From Candidatus Pacearchaeota archaeon (GTDB lineage Archaea; Nanobdellota; Nanobdellia; Pacearchaeales; GW2011-AR1), in the NCBI GenBank assembly GCA_014728745.1, contig WJLC01000078.1, positions 1-12,215 on the forward strand: DNA of 12,215 nt. The letters run 5' to 3'. Made by a program: the position numbers and the translations under genes. The notes under the pieces are model-generated. The model was given only the letters and a program-made list of their open reading frames with translations. It ran no database searches and was not told where the DNA came from. This document shows positions 1 to 4,988 of this stretch, piece after piece. The stretch's first letter is position 1; each line of letters begins with the position of its first letter.

Positions 1-96
1 CTTTATGAATTATGGAGAATAGATACCACAATGTATTTTACTAATCTAAAACATAAAAGATTTGGTAAAAGCATACTTGAGTTGAAAAAAATTTGA
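1..96 (+). CDS. C-terminal end of an unrecognised protein (partial)
   Basis: An open frame enters from the left edge and stops at TGA 94-96, giving 31 residues that end in ILELKKI. The piece is basic and has Tyr and Trp near its start (LYELWRID), but is too short to assign to a family. Its stop overlaps the ATG of the next ORF in the sequence TGATG, a typical arrangement for translationally coupled genes in one operon, and this is the main reason to believe both are real. An ATG at 31 lies inside the frame, but the frame stays open to the window edge, so a longer protein is more likely. Confidence 0.45.
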   Translation, partial: LYELWRIDTTMYFTNLKHKRFGKSILELKKI

Positions 97-305
97 TGAA
101 AATAAAAGATAAGATTATAATTATAAATAATTTTAAATCTGAGATAAGAACTTTTGAAGAGATTAGAAATAATGAAGAAATAGTAAAAAAGATAAATCCT
201 GCAGGCATAATTAGAAAAAATTTAATTAAGATTATTGAAGAAGAAATACTCCCCCTTGTTGAAATGTCTAAAGAATTAACAAACAAACTCTTAAAAAATT
301 ATTAA
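96..305 (+). CDS. Small hypothetical protein, 69 aa
   Basis: No family is recognised. The ATG at 96 overlaps the stop of the preceding gene (TGATG). A TTG at 93 is also in frame, but the overlap makes the ATG the better choice. The product is predicted mostly helical: an N-terminal IIIINN strand-like stretch, an acidic/basic amphipathic middle (FEEIRNNEEIVKKI), a Pro-Ala-Gly turn, and a C-terminal helix ending LTNKLLKNY. It has no cysteines, signal peptide or membrane segment. The overlap implies that it is co-expressed with, and may partner, the upstream protein. A small two-gene module such as toxin-antitoxin would fit the architecture, but nothing in the sequence identifies one. Confidence 0.5.
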   Translation: MKIKDKIIIINNFKSEIRTFEEIRNNEEIVKKINPAGIIRKNLIKIIEEEILPLVEMSKELTNKLLKNY

Positions 306-360
306 TAAATTCTAGGATTATCAAACAATTCAAAAATGGAAATTTTTAGATGAACATAAT

Positions 361-369
361 AATTAAATA
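361..369 (+). promoter_or_regulatory. TATA-like box before the zinc-ribbon ORF
   Basis: AATTAAATA is centred about 26 bases before the ATG at 391. This is the same spacing seen before several other genes in this window and would give a leaderless mRNA starting at that ATG. It argues that 391, not 514 or 544, was the original start of the membrane-protein gene. Confidence 0.4.
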
Positions 370-390
370 GTCTTCTTACCTCAAGTTTTT

Positions 391-495
391 ATGAAATGCC
401 CTAATTGCGGATATATGGCTAAACCATTTCAATTTCCAAGAACTGCCAAACAATTTTTGTGGGGAGGTTGGACTTGTCCAAGTTGTGCAAGGTAA
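391..495 (+). CDS. Short zinc-ribbon peptide, 34 aa; likely severed N-terminus of the downstream membrane protein
   Basis: The ORF begins ATG and encodes two CxxC knuckles, CPNCG at residues 3-7 and CPSCA at 29-33, separated by an aromatic linker ending FLWGGWTCP. This is the pattern of N-terminal zinc ribbons found on archaeal membrane proteins. It ends at TAA 493-495. The next large ORF (514-1206) is in exactly the same frame with no other stop in between, so one nonsense codon separates the ribbon from the membrane domain. A TATA-like box sits 26 bases before this ATG. The residue after the last Cys is Ala where such ribbons usually have Gly, so the junction may have suffered more than one change. 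It could be a real free-standing zinc peptide, a decaying gene, or a sequencing error. Confidence 0.5.
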   Translation: MKCPNCGYMAKPFQFPRTAKQFLWGGWTCPSCAR

Positions 496-513
496 AAAGC
501 CAGAAAAGAAAGT

Positions 514-1206
514 GTGGTAGAATCTCATGAATTTAAAGAGCCAATGAATAAAAAAGAAAAATACAAAAAAATATATCTTAAATCAACAGGAATATTTCTT
601 TTCTTAGTTGGTTTGATTGCAATATTTCTTTCTTTTAACAGAGGCGCTCCTTCTCAGGCACTGTATTTTTGCTACATAGGATTGCTCATAATAGGTGCAG
701 GCATATTTTTTGAAAACATATATTTTATTCTTACTCAAATAAACATACTTCTTATTCCTTTAATTGTATGGGATATTGATTATTTTTACCAACTATTTTC
801 TGGAAAAATCCTTTGGAATCTAACCAATTACATGTTTAACTATGAAAGAAGCTGGCTTGCAGACCTTGTAAGTCTTCAGCACATTTACATAATACCTTTA
901 AGCTTATTAGCTATTTATTTTATCCATCTCATAAAAAATAGTAGAAAAGAAAGGAAAAAGCAAGGAAAAATGCTTACTAGAAAGAAAGCATGGATATTCA
1001 GCCTGGTTCAACTCACTCTTCTTTTTATCCTGACTAAAATATTCACTCTAAAATCAGATAATATTAATTGGGTTTACTCTCAAGAGATTATTGATGTTGT
1101 TTTTCCTTGGCCCTATTTTATAACATGGTTTTTATTTTTTGGAATCATCTCAGTTGCAACAAACTATTTACTGAACATTGCACTAGACAAATTCAATAAA
1201 AGTTAA
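514..1206 (+). CDS. Multi-pass membrane protein of unknown function
   Basis: The 230-residue frame has about six hydrophobic segments, near residues 24-41, 48-66, 70-88, 122-141, 160-177 and 199-222, with a Lys/Arg-rich cytoplasmic-type loop at 142-158. Polar and aromatic residues sit in and between the membrane segments: WDIDYFYQL (86-94), TNYMF (104-108), SLQHIYIIPL (120-129) and NINWVY (183-188). This layout resembles uncharacterised archaeal membrane proteins I recall from DPANN genomes, but I cannot name a family with certainty. The start is uncertain: GTG at 514, or ATG at 544, which would remove ten polar residues. Neither has a clear ribosome binding site. The frame continues upstream into a zinc ribbon across one TAA. 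The GIY-YIG gene follows six bases after the stop, suggesting co-transcription. Confidence 0.7.
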   Translation: MVESHEFKEPMNKKEKYKKIYLKSTGIFLFLVGLIAIFLSFNRGAPSQALYFCYIGLLIIGAGIFFENIYFILTQINILLIPLIVWDIDYFYQLFSGKILWNLTNYMFNYERSWLADLVSLQHIYIIPLSLLAIYFIHLIKNSRKERKKQGKMLTRKKAWIFSLVQLTLLFILTKIFTLKSDNINWVYSQEIIDVVFPWPYFITWFLFFGIISVATNYLLNIALDKFNKS

Positions 1207-1212
1207 AACAAA

Positions 1213-1473
1213 ATGGATTCTTCAAAAAAATCAGAAAAATGGCATGTCTACATTCTTGAATGTGGAGATGGATCACTTTACACCGGAGTCACAAATAATA
1301 TTAAAAAAAGAATGAAAGCACATTCAAATGGCAAAGGAAGCAAGTATGTTTCTGTAAAAGGTTTTAAAAAATTGCTAAGATCAAAAGAATGCAACAACAA
1401 ATCTGATGCCTGCAAGCAAGAATATGCAATAAAACAGCTTCCAAAGAGCAAGAAATTATCCTGGTTTGATTAA
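1213..1473 (+). CDS. GIY-YIG nuclease, UPF0213/YhbQ-like (URI domain)
   Basis: This 86-residue protein is a complete single-domain GIY-YIG nuclease. The signature is VYILECGDGSLYTG (12-25), where VYI and YTG take the place of GIY and YIG. It is followed by the catalytic Arg33 and His37 in NNIKKRMKAH, and by the metal-binding Glu70 in KQEYAIKQ. Stand-alone members of this family are usually 80-100 residues and are thought to cut or process DNA; their cellular role is poorly known. The conserved residues are all present, so it is probably active. It starts six bases after the membrane-protein stop and has no obvious promoter of its own, so it is probably the last gene of that operon. Its last codons and stop form the first unit of a 12-bp tandem repeat. 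Confidence 0.88.
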   Translation: MDSSKKSEKWHVYILECGDGSLYTGVTNNIKKRMKAHSNGKGSKYVSVKGFKKLLRSKECNNKSDACKQEYAIKQLPKSKKLSWFD

Positions 1474-1512
1474 TAGTTTGAATAATAGTTTGATTAATAG
1501 TTTGATTAATAG
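1465..1512 (+). repeat. Four 12-bp tandem units over the stop of the GIY-YIG gene
   Basis: Four head-to-tail units of TTTGATTAATAG occupy 1465-1476, 1477-1488, 1489-1500 and 1501-1512. Units 1, 3 and 4 are identical, and unit 2 has one change (TTTGAATAATAG). The first unit encodes the last two residues (Phe-Asp) plus TAA TAG, so the array repeats the double stop in frame. It probably arose by replication slippage. Confidence 0.9.
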
Positions 1513-1560
1513 ATCTCCTTATTTCAACCCTTTTGTGTCTCCTTTTCAGGGCATAGAAAT

Positions 1561-1569
1561 GTTTAAAAA
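1561..1569 (+). promoter_or_regulatory. TATA-like box for the hyperacidic microprotein
   Basis: GTTTAAAAA lies about 50 bases before the ATG at 1615. Initiation about 25 bases downstream, near 1590, would leave a leader of roughly 25 bases that contains the GGAGGG ribosome binding site. This differs from the leaderless spacing seen elsewhere in the window. Confidence 0.35.
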
Positions 1570-1599
1570 CAGATTAACCTCATAAGACTATTCTAAATT

Positions 1600-1605
1600 G
1601 GAGGG
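1600..1605 (+). promoter_or_regulatory. Strong Shine-Dalgarno sequence
   Basis: GGAGGG ends nine bases before the ATG at 1615 and is a near-perfect complement to the 3' end of 16S rRNA. It is the clearest ribosome binding site in the window and decides the start of the 32-residue acidic ORF. Confidence 0.75.
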
Positions 1606-1614
1606 ACCTTTCAA

Positions 1615-1713
1615 ATGGAAGAAGACGAATACGAAGAAGATGATGATGAAGAGATGGATGATGAAGAAGACGAATACGAAGAAGATGATGATGAAGATGA
1701 TGAAGAATACTAA
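1615..1713 (+). CDS. Hyperacidic 32-aa microprotein (Asp/Glu/Tyr/Met only)
   Basis: No family is recognised. The ORF encodes 15 Glu, 12 Asp, 3 Tyr and 2 Met and nothing else, giving a net charge near -27. It should be disordered in isolation. It is internally duplicated: codons 2-12 recur as codons 17-27 (EEDEYEEDDDE twice) and the DNA of the two copies is identical over 35 bases with a 45-base period, so the duplication is recent or kept homogenised. Evidence for expression is good: a strong GGAGGG nine bases before the ATG, a TATA-like box at 1561, and a T-rich tract after the stop. Polyacidic peptides can act as DNA mimics, chaperones for basic proteins, or cation buffers, and any of these would be inference. 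It could also be a low-complexity artefact, but the SD makes that unlikely. Confidence 0.65.
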   Translation: MEEDEYEEDDDEEMDDEEDEYEEDDDEDDEEY

Positions 1714-1740
1714 GTAAGTCTTCAGGAATCAAAAGTCTTC

Positions 1741-1777
1741 AAAAAAACTTTTTCTTTTTTTGTTTTTTTATATTTTT
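1741..1777 (+). terminator. T-rich transcription terminator
   Basis: After the acidic ORF come a run of A residues and then long T runs, at 1749-1753, 1755-1761, 1763-1769 and 1773-1778, broken only by single C, G, A or TA. Oligo-T on the non-template strand is the usual archaeal termination signal. A weak TGAAGA/TCTTCA inverted repeat (1701-1706 and 1719-1724) lies just upstream. Confidence 0.55.
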
Positions 1778-1858
1778 TAATTAGATAAATTGCAGTAAGA
1801 TTGCAGTAAAATTACAATGAAAATTCTAATAAGAAAGAATTTTGCAAGATTAAGAAGA

Positions 1859-1867
1859 TTTATATAT
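1859..1867 (+). promoter_or_regulatory. TATA box of the 153-aa membrane-anchored protein gene
   Basis: TTTATATAT is centred 25 bases before the ATG at 1888, the spacing expected for a leaderless archaeal transcript. There is no Shine-Dalgarno sequence before the ATG. Confidence 0.6.
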
Positions 1868-1887
1868 GAAAGAGCATATTAAATATA

Positions 1888-2349
1888 ATGGCTAAAAAAC
1901 CAAGCAATAAGACATTAGCAACAATATTTGCAGCAATTTCAGTAATTCTTTTAGTATTGTATTCTATATGCTTATTTACTCCAGCTTATTGTGAGGGAAC
2001 TGAAGAAGATTATGTTGCTGGTTTAAAAATTATGGAGCAAAGAGTTGTTTCTAATACAATCCTTCCAATAGAATACGATAAAGTTAACGAAATTGTATCT
2101 AACTACACTTCATGTCCTGCAGAAGTTGATTGTGAAATAGACAACATAAAATTCATGGACATTTATGTTCCTGGAAATTACACTGAAAAAGACATGCTTA
2201 TCTTAATGACTCAAATAGTTGACAGCCTATACAGTGAAATGCCTTTTTTATATGATAGACAAATGGGATTTATTTTCCATGATTCTAACACATTAGAAGA
2301 AATAGATGAGTTCTATGTAACTTCCAATAGGTGGAAGAGAAAATACTAA
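1888..2349 (+). CDS. Membrane-anchored protein of unknown function, 153 aa
   Basis: No family is recognised. A basic N-terminus (MAKKPSNK) precedes one hydrophobic helix at about residues 9-30, predicting a type II anchor with the rest of the chain outside the membrane. The outer part is acidic and has cysteines at 35, 76 and 81. Cys76 and Cys81 (SCPAEVDC) could form a disulfide, consistent with an extracellular location. The middle and C-terminal parts look mixed alpha/beta (KVNEIVSNY; DIYVPGNYTEKDMLILMTQIVDSLYSEM). The TATA box 25 bases before the ATG supports both this start and a leaderless mRNA. It is transcribed alone, between the terminator of the acidic ORF and the convergent phosphoesterase gene. 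Confidence 0.7.
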   Translation: MAKKPSNKTLATIFAAISVILLVLYSICLFTPAYCEGTEEDYVAGLKIMEQRVVSNTILPIEYDKVNEIVSNYTSCPAEVDCEIDNIKFMDIYVPGNYTEKDMLILMTQIVDSLYSEMPFLYDRQMGFIFHDSNTLEEIDEFYVTSNRWKRKY

Positions 2350-2360
2350 TTGTTTAGAAG

Positions 2361-2386
2361 ATTAATTATTTAAATGTCCAATTAAT
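2361..2386. terminator. AT-rich inverted repeat between convergent genes
   Basis: ATTAATT (2361-2367) and AATTAAT (2380-2386) can pair around a 12-base loop in the 46 bases between two convergent stops. It may serve as a two-way terminator, but an all-A/T stem can arise by chance in such AT-rich DNA. Confidence 0.25.
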
Positions 2387-2395
2387 TAAAATTAG

Positions 2396-3250
2396 CTATA
2401 ATTTTTTAACTTTCCCAAAATCATAAATTTCCTTTTCTCCAACAACATGAACATTAAAATCAAGAATCTTTTTTCTTGGAATTATTGAAAAGTAATCTTC
2501 ATAAATATCATCATAGTTATTAACAGGCTGACCAATTGAAATTGTCAAAAAGCTAGGAAGAATAATAATTTCTTTTCCCTTGTATTTTCCTATTAAAAAG
2601 CACTTGTATTTCTCTTTCTTGCTTGTGTCTGGATCATTGAATAAAACACTCGGGTGAATATGCCCCATTACTATTGTCTTAACTTTTTTATCAAACACCT
2701 CTGGAAAGGATTCATGCCCATGAATAAAGGCTATTTTTTCATCCTTATCCTTGCCTGTTTTTCCAGCATTACAAATATAGTAATTTTTAAGCTTATCATT
2801 AAAAGTGTAATCAATTGTGTCATGGTTTCCCTTTATGAAAATAATATCTTTTTCATCAAGATTCTCCTGCAAAAAATCATAAACCTCTCTAAAGCTGAAT
2901 TTTTCCTCAGCCTCGTATGCAAAAGCATGCTTAATATCTCCTAAAAAAACTATTTTCTTTAACTTATATCCTTTTTTCTTTATTTCTTTAAAAGTTGATT
3001 TTAAATCTGAGATTACTTTTTTATTCTGCATTTTAGGTGTTAAAAGGCCTGATTTAATCAGCATTGCCTCATAACCTAAGTGCAAATCTCCTATAACCAG
3101 AATTCCTTGTTTTGGAAAAAACAAAGTTCTATTAATAAAAAAGTAAAATGACTTATTCTCTGTTTTCTTATTCTGATTAGGTTTAGATTTTCCTGATTTT
3201 CTTTTCTGCTTTAATTTTCTTAAGTTTATATTCTGGTTTGTATTTGCCAT
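2396..3250 (-). CDS. SbcD/Mre11-related metallophosphoesterase (PdeM-like)
   Basis: This is a calcineurin-type phosphoesterase of 284 residues with the five metal-binding blocks in order: GDLHLG (54-59), GDIKH (104-108), GNHD (141-144), HGHE (177-180) and GHIHPS (196-201). These bind two metal ions and are intact, so a phosphodiesterase or nuclease activity is likely. The block pattern matches the archaeal SbcD-related group and the bacterial PdeM family, whose genes often sit near Lhr-type helicases and act on DNA or RNA ends. The N-terminal 34 residues are Lys/Asn/Gln-rich, precede the fold, and may bind nucleic acid or be disordered. The C-terminus after about 245 has no obvious domain. 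A TATA-like box 25 bases before the ATG supports this start. The Lhr-like helicase lies upstream on the same strand, separated by two unknown genes. Confidence 0.88.
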   Translation of the reverse strand: MANTNQNINLRKLKQKRKSGKSKPNQNKKTENKSFYFFINRTLFFPKQGILVIGDLHLGYEAMLIKSGLLTPKMQNKKVISDLKSTFKEIKKKGYKLKKIVFLGDIKHAFAYEAEEKFSFREVYDFLQENLDEKDIIFIKGNHDTIDYTFNDKLKNYYICNAGKTGKDKDEKIAFIHGHESFPEVFDKKVKTIVMGHIHPSVLFNDPDTSKKEKYKCFLIGKYKGKEIIILPSFLTISIGQPVNNYDDIYEDYFSIIPRKKILDFNVHVVGEKEIYDFGKVKKL

Positions 3251-3270
3251 TAAAATCTAAACAAACCCTA

Positions 3271-3279
3271 ATTTAAAAG
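3271..3279 (-). promoter_or_regulatory. TATA-like box of the phosphoesterase gene
   Basis: On the minus strand CTTTTAAAT is centred 25 bases before the ATG at 3250, inside the 38-base gap after the upstream gene. It would allow leaderless transcription of the phosphoesterase independently of its neighbours. Confidence 0.5.
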
Positions 3280-3288
3280 CTTAATGAG

Positions 3289-4479
3289 TTATTTAGATTC
3301 AGAATCTGAAGAATCAGAAACACCAAAAAGTGAATCTCCTAAATTAATTTTTTTAAACGGAGTAGATAGCATGTTTTTTACTTTTCTTTCTAGGTTTCTG
3401 AATGTGCTTGCATTTGATTGCATAACATCATCCATAATTCCGTCAAGCTCCCTCTTTCTAGTATCATATCCATAAGAATAAATTTCATTGTTATTTACTC
3501 CCATAATAAGAGATTTGGCTCTAAGAAGGCTCTTGCCCATATTGTTTGTATACTCTAACAATTGCCCAACACTCTCTCTTAATGCATCATGAATATGGTT
3601 TGTTCTCATCATCTCAAAATACAATCCCATAACATTTGTGAGATGTGTTTTCACTGTCTGAACTTTTTGAAATGATTCTTTTAATGCATATGAATAAGTC
3701 TGGCAAAAACTTTCAAAAGTATCTACAAAAGGTATTTCTTCTTTAATATCTAAAAGTTGTCTATCAACAATTCTAAGCTCAGAAGTCTTAGCCTCTAAAT
3801 TTTTCCTAAGCTTTTTTGTAGCTATATCATATCTTAACTTATCTCCTGGGTTCTCTGAACCTTCAACAATCTTTTCAGTCTGATCCAAAAGTACATGGGT
3901 TTGATCTATTGAACCTAAAAGTTGTTCTCTGTAAGCTGTTCCTGTTTCAAACTTATCAACTATCTTAGAATAATAATTACTTAATTTAGATACTCTCTCA
4001 TTAATAACTCTGCTTGCTTGATTTATGCCCTGAGACACAGAATCCACTCTCTTAAGTTGCATTTTCATGATATCCTGTGCTGTCTCAGGGTTCTTATCAA
4101 AAATTCCTCTGAAAAAAGTAAAAACCTGGTAAAGGAATCTCTTAAAAGGGTTTTCATCAATACCCATTAGCTCCATTTTTACTTTTTCCTCTATTTGCTG
4201 ATTTCCTATTTGAATGCTTTCTATATCTTTTAACAAGGCCTTGTAATTGACATCTGCCTCTTCAGTCTCCCAAAAATCTCTTTTCCTAGATTCCATTATT
4301 CTTGCCATGACATCTTTGTCCTCACTAAGCATAACAAGACTTGGTTTTTGAGAGAGAATGTTTCTTTCTTCTAATTTTTCATCAACATAACTTTTCAGGC
4401 TGCCATAAGTATCCTCATAACCCCTATTCTTGCCATCTTCACCTTCATTGTAATCTTGTAAATTAATTTGAAAATCCAT
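3289..4479 (-). CDS. Large helical protein of unknown function, 396 aa
   Basis: No family is recognised. The chain is almost entirely helix-forming and polar. Coiled-coil-like stretches lie at about 78-105, 133-180 and 195-245, followed by more amphipathic helix to about residue 375. A more hydrophobic amphipathic patch (NPFKRFLYQVFTFFRGIF, 110-127) could touch membrane or a partner. The last dozen residues are a Ser/Asp/Glu tail (VSDSSDSESK). There is no signal peptide and no clear transmembrane helix. The start lies 17 bases after the stop of the small membrane protein gene on the same strand, so the two are probably co-transcribed and may form a complex. A long helical scaffold of this kind vaguely recalls TelA-type proteins, but I see no defining motif. 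Confidence 0.72.
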   Translation of the reverse strand: MDFQINLQDYNEGEDGKNRGYEDTYGSLKSYVDEKLEERNILSQKPSLVMLSEDKDVMARIMESRKRDFWETEEADVNYKALLKDIESIQIGNQQIEEKVKMELMGIDENPFKRFLYQVFTFFRGIFDKNPETAQDIMKMQLKRVDSVSQGINQASRVINERVSKLSNYYSKIVDKFETGTAYREQLLGSIDQTHVLLDQTEKIVEGSENPGDKLRYDIATKKLRKNLEAKTSELRIVDRQLLDIKEEIPFVDTFESFCQTYSYALKESFQKVQTVKTHLTNVMGLYFEMMRTNHIHDALRESVGQLLEYTNNMGKSLLRAKSLIMGVNNNEIYSYGYDTRKRELDGIMDDVMQSNASTFRNLERKVKNMLSTPFKKINLGDSLFGVSDSSDSESK

Positions 4480-4496
4480 TTTTATTAATTAAATTA

Positions 4497-4889
4497 TTAA
4501 ATTCCCTCCTTATCAGACAATATAAAATCATAAATATAATCTCTTAAATATCTATATTTTCTAAGAGCTTCTTTTTTAGAATTTCTTGAGCTTACTTCCT
4601 TTTCTTCTTCAAACTTTCCTGTCATGTGATTTTTATTATTGCTTCTACTAAGATTCTTTTTGTCAAATTCATAAAGCAAGGCTTTTGAAAAGTTAACAAG
4701 TGTTTCTGAAGAGTATCCTAATTGCTCTTCCTCTCGATAATCCATTGTCTTATTTATAACAATTTCCTGGTGCTGTGGATTTGTACTCACATAATCAATA
4801 ACCTCTCCTAAATCAGGAGCTGTTGCTCTGCCCATTAAATAAACACCTGCTACAAGCGCTGTCAATGAGAGTACTTTTCTAAATCCCAT
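4497..4889 (-). CDS. Small membrane-anchored protein, 130 aa, unknown function
   Basis: No family is recognised. Starting at ATG 4889, the protein opens with MGFRK and a short hydrophobic helix at about residues 5-20 (VLSLTALVAGVYLMG), then a polar domain rich in Asn, Lys and Glu that ends in a predicted helix (EALRKYRYLRDYIYDFIL). A TTG at 4904 would add five residues (MFLFS), but a TATA-like box centred about 24 bases before 4889 fits a leaderless start at the ATG. The helix could be a signal anchor, with the rest inside or outside the cell. Only 17 bases separate its stop from the 396-residue helical protein gene, so it probably anchors or regulates that protein. The helicase gene upstream is separated by a likely terminator. 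Confidence 0.65.
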   Translation of the reverse strand: MGFRKVLSLTALVAGVYLMGRATAPDLGEVIDYVSTNPQHQEIVINKTMDYREEEQLGYSSETLVNFSKALLYEFDKKNLSRSNNKNHMTGKFEEEKEVSSRNSKKEALRKYRYLRDYIYDFILSDKEGI

Positions 4890-4908
4890 GCTAAATAAGA
4901 ACAAAACA

Positions 4909-4917
4909 AGTATATGA
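4909..4917 (-). promoter_or_regulatory. TATA-like box of the small membrane protein / helical protein pair
   Basis: TCATATACT on the minus strand is centred about 24 bases before the ATG at 4889. It would drive a leaderless transcript of the 130-aa and 396-aa genes, and it favours ATG 4889 over TTG 4904. Confidence 0.4.
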
Positions 4918-4932
4918 ATAAGACCATTACAA

Positions 4933-4960
4933 TTAAAAGAGTTTCAAATTTAAAACTCTT
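4933..4960 (-). terminator. Hairpin plus T-tract after the helicase gene
   Basis: On the minus strand AAGAGTTT and AAACTCTT form an 8-bp stem with an 8-base loop (4937-4960), followed at once by TTTT. It lies 29 bases after the helicase stop and before the next gene's promoter. It looks like an intrinsic-type terminator that separates the helicase transcript from the downstream pair. Confidence 0.5.
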
Positions 4961-4988
4961 AAAATCATTTTAAAATACCTTAAAAAAA

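Noticed and set aside
41..286. 81-residue minus-strand ORF rich in Ile and Phe
   Set aside because: It is the antisense of the TGATG-linked pair; its hydrophobicity comes from reading AT-rich Lys/Glu/Asn codons backwards, not from a real membrane protein.
493..495. Selenocysteine or pyrrolysine recoding of the in-frame stop
   Set aside because: The stop is TAA; selenocysteine uses TGA and pyrrolysine uses TAG, so neither known recoding fits.
1465..1512. Possible CRISPR array at the 12-bp repeats
   Set aside because: The units are head to tail with no spacers and are far too short; there are no cas genes.
1618..1700. C-box-like ATGATGA sequences suggesting a C/D guide RNA
   Set aside because: They come from runs of Asp/Glu codons, no matching D boxes with proper spacing are seen, and the strong SD points to a protein gene.
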